Source: Primula veris
Taxonomy: Eukaryota; Streptophyta; Magnoliopsida; Ericales; Primulaceae
Length of the DNA: 64,000 nucleotides
Direction: 5' to 3'
Assembly: GCA_963682055.1 (NCBI GenBank)
Contig: OY821749.1
Location: 17,372,631-17,436,630, forward strand
Below the pieces are notes generated by a model, which was not told where the DNA came from, made no database searches, and saw only the letters and a program-made list of their open reading frames with translations. Positions 1 through 14,649 of the stretch are shown one piece after another (position 1 is the first letter of the stretch; each line of letters opens with the position of its first letter). The translations under genes were made by a program, and so were the position numbers.

Positions 1-3000
1 CCAGCCAAATCATTTTCAACCTGGGGCTAGTGTTGGGACAATTCCAGGAATAGGACAGCATGGTGGATTGATGGGTTCAGGTTTCCATCCAAGGAATATC
101 GATATCAGGATACGTGCAGGTCTTTTTCTTTTTCTGTTTTCTTGATCTGCATTTAGTGTTTAAAAAATATTTGCTGTTCTTGATAATAGGAAGCTTGCAT
201 TTGGCTGGTAGGTTCTTACATAGTTTTAGAGAATTGTTCCTCAAGTAGTTGTAAAAGTTGGCTGTAAGCTGTTTCCATTGTTGTATCATTATTCTTTATT
301 TTTGGGCTTGAAATTGAAAGACTGTTAAATGAAACTTTCATAGGTTTGAATCGTTTAGTTCTAAACCCAGTAGAAACTCGGGGAAATAGAATAAAAACCA
401 AACATAACAGACGGAAGCAAATATGCCCGTAAGAGTTTATTACCTGCAATTATCAAACCGAAAGACTTCGCGGCTACTTCCATTAACAATTCCTCTAGCG
501 TAATAATGTTTCTTACTCCATTCCATTTTGTTTGCCACTTTTTGTATAGATATGCAAATTTATGATTCGTCTGAATGTTTAGTTGCTCATTGTGCCCCTT
601 ACTGGGTCAGTGGTCTCGTGGAATAATAAGTTTCTTTAATCACCTTATCATTCCCAAAATAAAACAAAGGCTAAATGGGGAGTTTTTCATTTCTTAAGCT
701 AACATAATTTGTCATTTCGAAACTTCCTTAAATGATATAGTAGACTAATGAAAAGGAATAGCGGGATTTATAAACTTTAATATCGTGTATACATATAGTC
801 TAAATAGTTATTATTATCTATGTGGCTTACAGGTCCATCAATGCCTTCTTCGCCTCCAACAACAAGCCAGGGAGAAGCAACTGGTGCACAACAGCCTCAA
901 GGGCAAAACAGTGAATCAACAGTTCCCTCGTCTACCAGGTGATGCAACTTTAATGAAACGTCCACAATAAAAAACAAAAGAAAAACAAATTAACTCAATA
1001 ATGGCTGCACTGTTACCAGGGAATCTGAGATACGTGTAATACCTATAAGGACCGTGGTTGCAGCATTACCTGCCTCTGGTACATCTCGGCTTCCGCTGGG
1101 ATCGTTTATTCCAGTTGTAGCTAGGGTTCAGCGTGTGTCTAATGCTAATTCGGGTAGCCAAAGAGGCTCTCAATCATCTAGTTCCAATCAAACAGTACCA
1201 CAAGAAGGAAGTGGAATTCCTGGGGAAAATGGTATATTTTCTTTCTCTTTCACTCTCTCCCTCCTGCCCCATGGCTGCTTCAGTATTGTATTCAACAATT
1301 GCCTTTCTCTTGAATCTTTGTCTATAAATGAAGGCATAAAAATTGTAGATCCGATGATATTTTTCTATCTGGCTTTTATTGCCAAGGGTGAAGTACAGCA
1401 GTATCCCCGAATATTCTTGATCAAATTTCTACCTGATCCACATACTTTCAGTTCAAAATAATAATAACCATACTTTAGGTGGATTTTCTATTTGGTCCCA
1501 GTCGTTTTAAATGAAATACTAATGTTTCCCATTTATTGAGAAAATTACTCCAAATAGTCCCCAAATTTTGAAATAGGTTATACAAGTGGCCCCCCTGTAT
1601 AACACTATAGGTCCACATGAAACACCATGAATGTAACTTACTGAAATCAAGGGGGCCAATAGTATTGTAATTGAAATTCTGGGTACGTGTAACTTACTCA
1701 ATATACAGTTGCAACTTAAACTTTGGGGACCAAGTTGTAGTTTCTCCTAAATTATGGGGACACTTGATGTAGGTTACCGTTTATTGAAGGAATGCTTGCA
1801 GACCTTAATTTGCTAATCTTATTCTCTACAAACAAACTAGATATTCCTAGTGGCTAGTGATGTGGTACTGTGGTATATCACTATAGTATTTCTGGGAGTG
1901 CATCCTGTGTGTCCACAACGCTTGCCAAGGAGAAAGAACCTGTGTCTTGATTCTTATTCAAATTGTATTCTTTTATTAAGGATATTAATCATAATATTAC
2001 TATTCACCAAGCATAATTCTGAAAGAATAATCCAAATAGAAATTTGCCATTTTTGTGCCATTACACCAATAATACTGCAGTGTACATCTCTTTGCACCTA
2101 CATAGCGATACATAACGTGCTTGTAGATATAGAACTTTCCACAGCTTCAGTATTCTCTGATTAGGCGTATGTCACAATTCTTTTTTAGTTTTTTGGTGAA
2201 GAGTTAAATTGACCATTGAATAATCTGTATATGCCCCATCCAATGTAGGAAATAGAGCACAGAATAGCCAAGATTTCTCTACGGGTATTTTAAGCAGTTT
2301 TGATCAGTTACTAAGATCTATATATCCTTCTGAGAATATCCATATAAGTGATATGAACATACAAGGAATGGGTACAGGTTCTCCGACAAGTGAGACTGGA
2401 ACAACTCACGGTGCAACTGCAGTTAATACAGTTTCCACTCAGGGGTCTTCCCCAGCTGGCGGTGATGGTGCTTTTCTATCTAACTTACTGCGTCAAATAA
2501 TGCCGATAATTTCTGAAAACACAGCCAGTGATTCAGTAGTAGGAGCAGATGATACAAGGAATAATGATGCCCAAACATCTCCGCCACAAGTTAGTGTTTT
2601 CTGTTATGGAAAATGAACTGGTGCTAATTTTTTCTCTTTTGTTTATGATTGTGTTTGTGCATGTGCAGGGTCAAGAAGATACACATAGAGAGACGAGATC
2701 AGGCAGACGTGGAAACCCACCATCCTCGCCGAGTTCTAAAAGACAGCGGGTAAATTTATTATTTTATCCTTGATTTTATTATTGGTAAAAAAATTTAAGG
2801 AAAAAATTGTATAGTACCCTATACTATTGGCTTTTAATATTTTAGTGCCCAATCTTTTATGTTTTACCAATTCTGTTCCCCATCTATTTTCATCCTATTA
2901 GGGGTCCGACAACAATAAATTAACGGAGTTGTAGTCACTATATCTTACATGGGGTTCTATTTTTTTAGGGATGTTGACGGAACTGTACTCACTTGTGTTA

Positions 3001-4341
3001 GGTGAATATGTGACTGCAAAGTTGTCGTTTTATTTATTACCAGTCCCTGATTGGATGAAAACAGGTGGATTGGGACCCAAATTGGAAAAACTTAAAAGGT
3101 TGGCTACCAAAATAGTAAAACTCAATAGGTTGGGGGGGTACTAAACAACTTTTTTGCCGAAAATATGACATCCATTTTGTGCATGTTTTTTTCTCTTATA
3201 TTTCTCATACCACGTTGTGATGCTATGTTTGGAACTAGGATTTGTTGGACAAACATTTAATATAAAAGAAATCTCATTCTCCAGAAACTTGCATGGACGA
3301 AGAAAATTTTCATATCTACAATGTACAAATGCTTTGGGAAATGTCATCATCTCTCTAAGATGCTGTCTTAGTATAAGCTAAATGTCGTATAGCGAAGCAA
3401 TAGAGATAAACGGAGTTTATTTGTATCTGGAGCATTTACATTTGAGATAAGAGAGCTAGATAGTACATAGTGTATGTGGTAATAGAGATTCCCATTCCAT
3501 AAGGTTAACGAATATAAATTTTGATTTGATAGCGTGTTAGTGACAAAAGTCATTGTTAAGTCTTAGGAAGTTCCCTAAGTTTTTCTTCCAATATTATTGT
3601 TGAGCACCCATCCAGGAAAATGAAAATGAAAATGAAAATGAAAATGAAAACTATTTAGAAAAGACCCCCCACATGGTCACATGGGTTATATTTCTTGGTA
3701 GTTACTAGTACAAATCTTTTAAATGCATAATTCTTAAATCAGAGACTTAAATATATTGAAGCAGCCATTTTGTCTTACTGGATGTCATTTAGTTAAAAGT
3801 TGCCGAGAAGGTTTTGAAGCATCTAGCGTTGAGTGAATTTCTTATCTTGCCATTTACTTAGTCTATGTCATTAATATTGTCAGTTCCATTCTTGAAAAGT
3901 ACCTTGGCTAAGGAAAGAAAGTAGTTGAATGAGGAAGTTCATCAGACGGGATATGTACTGGGTTAAGTTCCCCGCTAAACGTGTTTGATCTAATATCTGG
4001 TCATGTTCCTTGCTAACGATCAGCCACGGTCTTTTTTATATTGTTTTTACCGTAACATGTACTGTTATTTTGATGTCTGTTTGGGGTTTAGTAGTCATTG
4101 CTAACTAGTAACAGTTGACTCCCCATATCTTTGAATTTTGATAGTATTATACCGAGAAGTTGTGCTTGCTTAATCTTTTTGCAATATGATTGGAGAGAGA
4201 GACATGAAACAACTTTTAAATCCTTGAAACCAGTGAGAGCCAAGAACACAAACTCGAACTTTAAAGAGTGTAAAACTAAACAAATTTAGGCAGGGATGCT
4301 ATTGTTGCTAAACAATTCTTTTCCTGTCATTGCAGCGGTAA
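1..4341 (+). CDS. BAG6/CIP73-like ubiquitin-like domain protein, 3' part
   Basis: Partial gene: the N-terminal ubiquitin-like domain lies left of the window. Exons read from splice sites are <1-119, 833-938, 1020-1231, 2249-2589, 2669-2749 and 4336-4341. All junctions are GT-AG and the phases agree, giving 287 residues plus a stop. The visible protein is low-complexity and rich in Ser, Gly, Gln and Pro. It contains the segment IRVIPIRTVVA (exon 3), a FDQLLRSIYPS/FLSNLLRQIMPIISE region (exon 4) and a basic C-terminus SSKRQRR that resembles a nuclear localisation signal. The composition and the PIRTVVA block fit plant BAG6-like/CIP73 proteins, which are ubiquitin-fold chaperone-type proteins; CIP73 binds the symbiotic kinase CCaMK. 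The family call is from recognition and function here is inferred. Introns 3 and 5 carry MITE-like insertions. Confidence 0.72.
1478..1782. repeat. Probable MITE remnant in intron 3 of the BAG6-like gene
   Basis: The two ends carry similar inverted stretches containing ggtcccc/ggggacc words (for example TAGTCCCCAAATTTT near 1555 and a related inverted stretch near 1715-1770). This layout is common in plant MITEs and non-autonomous DNA transposons. The borders and target duplication are not clear. Confidence 0.35.
2813..3142. mobile_element. MITE with about 70-bp terminal inverted repeats
   Basis: The element begins AGTACCC and ends GGGGTACT. The outer 70 bases of each end are imperfect inverted copies: the left end has CCAATCTTTTATGTTTT and the right end has the complement of CCAACCTTTTAAGTTTT. 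It is about 330 bp long, has no coding capacity and lies in intron 5 of the BAG6-like gene. The long inverted ends suggest a Mutator-like or foldback MITE; the superfamily is not settled. Confidence 0.6.
3615..3650. repeat. Hexanucleotide microsatellite (GAAAAT)n
   Basis: About six tandem copies of gaaaat inside intron 5 of the BAG6-like gene. Confidence 0.8.
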
Positions 4342-5818
4342 TGATGACTTCAGATTTGGAGTTGTGTGGTAAAAGACGTAAACAGTAAACTTGTGGCAAA
4401 GGTTTCCTTCAAGTCCTTCGGAGATATTTAATGCGGAGATATGGTAAATTCGAGCAACAGCAAATTTTGTTCATGATGCAGATAAGATATACATAAGAAC
4501 TGGTAAAAGAAGATGCACCTCATCAAAACTCAACATGGATTGTTTTGCGATTTTTATTTATTGCTTGAGAGCTTATTTTCCGGAATTTGAGTTCTTTATT
4601 GGTTAATACCTTGTGCGTAATGGAAGTAATAGTTGGTGAATACAAAGAAGAAGAACTGCTTTTAAATATTTTATATATACATTTCTTTGAAACTAAAAAT
4701 GTAGTCGGGTTGCCCCTGTAATAGTGTGGGTGATATGTTTTCTCCCTTTGGGGTAACTTATTGTTTATTTATTAAAAAAATGTTTGGGTCAGGCTTAGGG
4801 TTACAAGCTGGGGACGTGATATGAAATGTTCATTGCCTTGTTGGTCTAGCTTCTTAGTCAACCCTACAATTTCAATCACTAGAGTAAGCTCATCGAACTA
4901 ATGTTTATACTTATGCATGGAAAAAAATTCCGGTCGTTGCATATGGATTAGCTTAACCTATTACGCAAAGGCTAAACAAACTACTGCTGAGCGTCTTGTT
5001 TTGAATATTAGGATTTCCACTTGGCCATGTATAGTAATGCAAGGCGAAACTTGAGACATTTGTGAAAATACCAAGGCATCCATGGATTAAGGTTCTTGGA
5101 GTCGGCAATCTTTTCCACAAATACATATCTTTTGTAACAGCCAGGGTCCGGTAAACCCATAGAATTACACTTATCCATTATTCTCGAAATTGAGCCTAAG
5201 CGTATATTAGGTCCTATGCGGAGTCTTTGAGCCTGTGTAATTAGATAATCTTATGTGGAATGGGAGCTGATTAAACAGATTCGAGCAGGATTAATGGAGA
5301 TTAGGCTAGTGACCCATTTTGATATGCTGTGCAACTCACTCTGTGCATGTATCATTTCTCTTTTAATATCCCTCCTAGTAGCGAAATTAAAGCTTTCAGA
5401 AAGTGAAAATATAAGATAAGGTTTTTTGAACATAGCCAACTGTATAAAAAAAAGTACCCAAAATAATAATAAAAAAAAAATCATGGTTTCCGCCTTTCCG
5501 GACAACAACCGTGATAGGTTTCTTAAGTCGAGTGTCGACCATGACATTGCACTACTATGGTCTCTCGATCTCGCAAGGCATACATGTACGTTCGTCTTTT
5601 ATCTTTGGGGAGGATACACATTGAGTTGCGTAAAGCAATCTTTTGTGCCATCTAAAAATGTGCATCTCTCTGGTTTATAAGCTCTTATCATAGAATCGGG
5701 CTACCTAAATGGGTTTATAATAGCACCCATTTTCAAAAAGAAAACCTAAGACGGTATTTTCAGTCTAAAATTGGCATGTCAACCAACTCTAACTTGGTTG
5801 CCTTTTGTCATGCAAATA
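4342..5818. other. 3' UTR of the BAG6-like gene and intergenic DNA
   Basis: The 3' UTR of the upstream gene probably runs to about 4750-4800, near a T-rich and A-rich stretch. No convincing coding exon is visible from there to 5818. A minus-strand open frame of 98 codons at 5251-5547 has no recognisable domain. It could be the eroded 3' part of the neighbouring F-box pseudogene, but I cannot show that. Confidence 0.5.
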
Positions 5819-6213
5819 CTAACTATGCGTTTCTCGATTCTCCCATGCACAATCTAAGAAACTTGTTGATGGGTTCCACACGGATAAAGTAGTATAGACT
5901 TGAATAAGTAACAACCCGTGACAAGAGGAATGAACCTTGTCCGTGTGTTCCCGTGATAAATCACGTAATTCACGTAATAAGCGTTCTTCCACTGAACTAC
6001 ACAAGTTTTCGATATGGGCTCTGTCGTCGAGTGAATAGAACAAGAGAAGTTTGTTGAACCGATAAGAAATATCAAAACTTTAGGGGCGTTTGTCACAAGG
6101 ACAACATTTGAGACCAAACATTGTCGTTGTCTCGAGACACATTTAGAACTTGCAAAACTTTTGAGAGGTAACCTTGTCCATACCTCAACTGTAAGTTCTT
6201 CGGGTATGTCCAC
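5819..6213 (-). pseudogene. F-box protein pseudogene fragment
   Basis: On the minus strand a start codon at 6213 opens MDIPEELTVEVWTRLPLKSF, an F-box N-terminus (IPxELxxEVxxRLPLKSL is typical; F-boxes bind SKP1 in SCF ubiquitin ligases). The frame then loses similarity. A second frame carries FYSLDDRAHIENL and later VHSSCHGLLLIQ...LSVWNPST, which matches the start of an F-box-associated domain. The two parts are in different frames, so there is at least one frameshift, and the protein stops soon after the WNPST motif. A functional family member would continue for about 250 more residues. This is a degenerate, truncated copy. Confidence 0.65.
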
Positions 6214-6337
6214 TCGTCTCTTTAATTTGTTTGAAGAGATAAATTAATTGTAAAGAATGAACTAGATTTGAGCTAATTTATATACATTTATCATAATTGA
6301 CCTAAAACCTAAATACAAGGTTAAAAATTGTATTTTT

Positions 6338-6394
6338 CTAAAATATGTATTGATCCTGCAAGGTTAAGAAGGGTAGGTTCAATACATATTTTAG
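6338..6394. repeat. Short foldback with 20-bp arms
   Basis: CTAAAATATGTATTGA is followed about 20 bases later by its complement TCAATACATATTTTAG. This is a small imperfect palindrome in the intergenic DNA upstream of the ribosomal protein gene, possibly the remains of a MITE. Confidence 0.5.
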
Positions 6395-6708
6395 AAATAC
6401 GATGGTCACAACCAATAAAATTCGAGAAAAATATTAAACGACCTTTAGGTACCATTGATTAAAAATAAAATAGTTAATTAAAATACTATTGGTTAGTACC
6501 ACTATATCCCAAACCACTTAATATGTTTTCATAGTAGAGTGTAACAATATGTTATTAGTCCAGTTTTATTAAAATATAACTTACATAATAATTTACTAGT
6601 TACTAGTATTTGGCCATGTTGCATGAACGGGTAGCGGATCCTGGCAACCAGAGAAGCTTAAACGGTGTACCCGAAATAAAGGCTAATTTAGTCACTTAAA
6701 ATGATCTT

Positions 6709-6736
6709 TAGGGTTTCTTTTCCACCACTATATAAA
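6709..6736 (+). promoter_or_regulatory. Telo-box and TATA box of the RPS11 promoter
   Basis: TAGGGTTT (6709-6716, a telo-box in reverse orientation) lies just upstream of TATATAAA (6729-6736). Telo-boxes near the TATA/start region are a known feature of plant ribosomal-protein promoters. The TATA lies about 150 bp before the start codon, followed by a TC-rich leader, which is also typical. Confidence 0.65.
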
Positions 6737-6880
6737 CAAACATATATTTCTCTTTCTCTCTCTCTCTGTATCTGTATCTAGATAGATATATATATCTATA
6801 TATATCTATATATATATATATCGCCGCTCTTTGAATACTCTTGTGTTTTTCTTTCTAAGGTTTGAGCTGATCCCGTAATC

Positions 6881-10713
<3,833 letters not shown>

Positions 10714-13107
10714 GTTTCTGAGGATAAAGTTTTTTGTTGGTAGTATAATATAATGTATGGCTAGTTTGTTTTCTCTGATTAAAAAATCAAATTTCATCTT
10801 CTTTCAAGAGTTTTGACAATGTATGAGATTGGTTTATGTTTCATGGGAACAAATTTTCGAGATTTTAAAGTTCAGTTCCAGCATTCTGTCACCTTCACTT
10901 GTTGATGTTTTCATTTCTGCTTGGAATTTTTGTTTACCCTGCCCTGCCTTCATAAAATTGACGGGGGTTATCAAATGCAGTGTAGATTGAGATAATAGTA
11001 AGAGACTACGAGTTATTTTGTGGAAACCAGTTTTTGGTTTTTCTTTCGACACGCTAGAAATCATCTCTTCTGTGTAAAGCTATATATATATGTAAGGATG
11101 GTTAAAAAAAATGAATCGGTGTGCTTAGCTGTGAGTCATGTAACGAGTCTTCCCTTGAATCAAATTGTATTTTGTATAGCTCGTGTGATGCTGACCCATA
11201 TCCATTTCTATTTTATTCTACTATTTCTGAACTTTACGAGTCCTTTGATCTGCAAAAATCTTTCTGAAAGGAAGAAACGCACTCTTAGATATTGTAGTCA
11301 AAACACTACAGGAACTACTACTATTACTTTGTTTAAGTTTTAAAGTTAGAAGAGTTGCTGTATGTGTTCCTAATTGGACATAAATACTACTACGTGGACA
11401 CCGTTCACATTGTAAAAGGTTGTGACACTTCGTTTGAGATATTATATCAAAACGGGAGATGGTTTCCAACATCACGAAATTTCATATATATCATACATAT
11501 ACTAGTATGACCCTAGCATGTAATTGTAAAGATCTTTATCAAGGTCTCATGTTTGCTATTGCTAAAGATCTTAACGATTTTCTACATGAAATCTGACACC
11601 TCTTTGGCTGTGAACCTTATTATGGAAGAGGCTTTGCCAAACTATTTGTTCCATGGATATGTTGTCGATAGACAACATATAGTTTATGATATCCAAGTAC
11701 AATGCTATTATAGCATATGCATTTCACGGAAGAAACATATACACCGACCAACTTGCCAAAAGTTCACGATATCTTAGTGCAATACTATTATAGCATATGC
11801 ATTTCGCAAAGGAAACTGATACGTCTACCTAACTTGCCAATATAAGGAAGGACGTTTTTCGGTATAAGTTTCAACTACATGAAAATGCTTCAGAGAGGTT
11901 GAGAGATATGTTGCTGAGAGAGAGAGAGAGAGAGACATTTGCTCCCATACTAAGATTTCCCTTTTGTTTTATATTCCGAAGCAAAAAATAGTAGTACTAA
12001 AACAGTACTCTAGGGTAGGGCTAGACGGAAACCTGGAAAAACCGAACCGATAACCGAACCGAAAAAGATCGAAACTGAAAAACCGAAACTTTTTCGGGTC
12101 GGTTTCGGTTTACAATAAAACCGAACCGAAAAACCGGAAAAATCAAAAAAGCCCGAAAATCCAAAAATAAAACCGAAAAATAAAAAGACCGAAACCGAAA
12201 AAAATCGAACCGAAAAATCTGCTCGGTTTCGGTTTTGATTTTATCAAAAACCGAACAGAACCAGCCCGATTGATTTGATGGGGGCCAAAATGTACTTAAA
12301 TTAGAAATAAGTGGTCGATTATATATTTTAAATCCATCAAAGGTTTTGTGAGTTGCTCAGAACACCTCTCTCTCTCTGTGTGTGTGTGTGTGTGTGGTAT
12401 TTGGGGAAACTAATCCACTAGTTCGATTACTCAGGTTTTATTTTACTCTTTCGATTTTATGTTCTTTTAATATCGTTTTATTTCTCTCTTTCACACAAAA
12501 AAAGAGTATTTTTTTGTTTGATTGCCTACATTTACAAAAAGCAAATCTTTAAATGGTTTGATTGAAAACAATTCAAAATTGTTTGCTGTAGCTTCTAAAT
12601 ATTTAAGCTTCTTTTAATCAGCCTCAGAATTAGTACTATTAGATTCATTTCATTGGGAATGTAAAAAAAAAAACTGCTTTTAAGCTTGACAATTGAGTAC
12701 AATAGAGCTTATACAAAAAATAAATAAAAATAAAAGCTTGGAATAAGAAACAACCCATTACTTAGTGTACTCTGGTTGGTTTATTCGGTTGTGTTTGTGC
12801 TTATGAATTAGTATGAAATACTCTCTGTTTGAATAAGCGAATCGTTGGAGCTGATTTGTGTGCTTAAAACAATAGGTTTTAAACACCATTGAGATTTGTA
12901 CCGTATGAAATATCGAAACATCATTTCATTCTTCGAATAAGGAGGCCATGCAGAGGCGGATCTGAGGCGAGTCTAAACAGCCTCCTGACTCGGGTGACGG
13001 ACCAAAACTAATTTTTTTTGGAATAAAACAATACAAAAAGGTGAAATATTTTTGTCCTATAAAGTGTAAGGGTGAAAAACCTCCGCCTGGACTGAGGTGT
13101 CAAGGTC
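10714..13107. other. Intergenic region between RPS11 and the PPR gene
   Basis: Holds the RPS11 3' UTR and no recognisable gene. A diverged tandem duplication of about 85 bp lies at 11675-11840 (shared word TACTATTATAGCATATGCAT). A GA run lies near 11919, an accgaa-rich repeat at 12026-12262 and a GT microsatellite near 12379. A TE-like terminus CAGAGGCGGATCTGAGG starts at 12953. Confidence 0.6.
12026..12262. repeat. ACCGAA-rich low-complexity repeat
   Basis: Degenerate repetition of accgaa/ccgaaa words for about 240 bp with a strong purine bias. A much larger relative lies at 24930-25737. The class of element is unknown. Confidence 0.7.
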
Positions 13108-14649
13108 ATGCTTTATCATTACGTCAAACTAAACAGAAACATTCAGCTCGTACCTCAGAAGATCACATCATATTGTACTATTGCTTTAGAAATAGCCTCT
13201 CACCCTAAGTCGCCTTTTATACAAACAGAAGTTGAAATCGAAAATATTGTCAAAATTGTTAACGACCACCCATACCCTGATGTCCCCATTCGTCCCGTTC
13301 TCGTGAAACATATATCAAGATCTTCACTTTCAACCCCACTTGTCGAAAATGTGCTCGGTAGATTGTTCTCCGCACACTCAAATGGTCTCAAAGCCTACGA
13401 ATTTTTCAAGTTCTGCGTCGAACAATCTCATTATCGGCCAAGTTCGGATGCTTTCGAGAAGACACTACATATACTTGCGCGTATGCGTTATTTCGACAAA
13501 GCTTGGGGGTTAATGGAAGAGATTAAGAGAACTCATTCTTACTTGCTAACCCATAAGTCTATGAGCATTTTGTTATCAAGGATTGCTAAGTTTTATACAT
13601 ACGAAGATACCCTCGAAGCATTTGAGAAAATGGAGAAAAATATATTTGTCGGGAAAAAGTTTGGCATCGATGAATTTAATGTGCTGTTAAGAGCATTCTG
13701 TACCCAGAGGCTTATGAAAGAAGCTAGATCAGTGTTCCATAAGTTTCATTTTCGATTTTCTCCGAATGCGAAAACTATGAATATTTTGCTACTAGGGTTT
13801 AAAGAATCGGGCGATGTTACTGCAGTAGAACTTTTCTACCATGAGATGGTTCGGAGAGGTTTTGAGCCTAATAACATAACGTATAACATACGTATTGATG
13901 CCTTTTGTAAAAAACGGTGTTTTTTGGACGGTTTAAGGCTTCTTTACGAGATGGAAAAGGTGAATTGCTCGCCAACAATGGAAACACTAACCACATTGAT
14001 ACACGGGGCTGGTGTTGCTCGAAATAAAACTAAGGCTATGGAGTTGTTCGAGGAAATTAATACGAGAAAACTAAAAGCTGATATTGGTGCTTACAATGCT
14101 TTGATAAGTTCTCTCGTCAGATGTAGAGATGTGTCGGCAGCTTCTGATTTGATGGACGAGATGCTAGAGAAAGGCATTGGGCATGATAATATAACCTATC
14201 ACACTATGTTTTTGGGGTTAATGAGATCCAAAGGTTTGGATTCAGTTATTGTACTACATAAAAAGATGTTGAAAAAGAATTTTGTGCCAAAAACAAGAAC
14301 TGTGGTGATGCTGGTAAAATATTATTGTGAAAATCGAAGAGTTGATTTGGGGTTGGATTTGTGGAATTATTTATTAGATAGAGGCCATTGTCCACATGGT
14401 CATGCACTTGATTTGTTGGTGACATCGTTATGCTCACAAGGGAGAGTGGGTGAAGCTTTTGATTGCTCGAAACAGATGTTAGAGAGAGGGAGGTGTATGA
14501 GTGAGAATGCGTTCAGGATGGTCGAGAGGTTTTTATTACAAGCTGACGATACAGAGAAGATCAGTAAGCTTGATTGTATGATGAAGAGGTTGCAAAATAT
14601 TTTGCCACCCACAAAAGGTCATGATGTTGGCGTTTTTCTCCCGGCGTAA
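13108..14649 (+). CDS. P-class pentatricopeptide repeat protein
   Basis: Intronless frame of 513 residues, like most plant PPR genes. The N-terminal about 90 residues lack repeats and may include an organelle-targeting peptide (basic, few acidic residues near the start). From about residue 110 to 490 there are roughly nine to ten degenerate 35-residue PPR motifs. Examples are NITYNIRIDAFCKKRCFLDG, the following block with CSPTMETLTTLIHG, and DIGAYNALISSLVRCRDVSA. There is no E, E+ or DYW domain, so it is P-class. Such proteins bind organellar RNA and affect its stability, splicing or translation. Overall it resembles the At3g61360 type, but I make that link from memory only. The ATG is preceded by AT-rich non-coding DNA and the frame is undamaged. 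Confidence 0.9.
   Translation: MLYHYVKLNRNIQLVPQKITSYCTIALEIASHPKSPFIQTEVEIENIVKIVNDHPYPDVPIRPVLVKHISRSSLSTPLVENVLGRLFSAHSNGLKAYEFFKFCVEQSHYRPSSDAFEKTLHILARMRYFDKAWGLMEEIKRTHSYLLTHKSMSILLSRIAKFYTYEDTLEAFEKMEKNIFVGKKFGIDEFNVLLRAFCTQRLMKEARSVFHKFHFRFSPNAKTMNILLLGFKESGDVTAVELFYHEMVRRGFEPNNITYNIRIDAFCKKRCFLDGLRLLYEMEKVNCSPTMETLTTLIHGAGVARNKTKAMELFEEINTRKLKADIGAYNALISSLVRCRDVSAASDLMDEMLEKGIGHDNITYHTMFLGLMRSKGLDSVIVLHKKMLKKNFVPKTRTVVMLVKYYCENRRVDLGLDLWNYLLDRGHCPHGHALDLLVTSLCSQGRVGEAFDCSKQMLERGRCMSENAFRMVERFLLQADDTEKISKLDCMMKRLQNILPPTKGHDVGVFLPA

Noticed and set aside
5251..5547. 98-codon minus-strand frame as a gene
   Set aside because: No recognisable domain, AT-biased with a poly-Phe stretch from a T run; at best an eroded 3' part of the F-box pseudogene.
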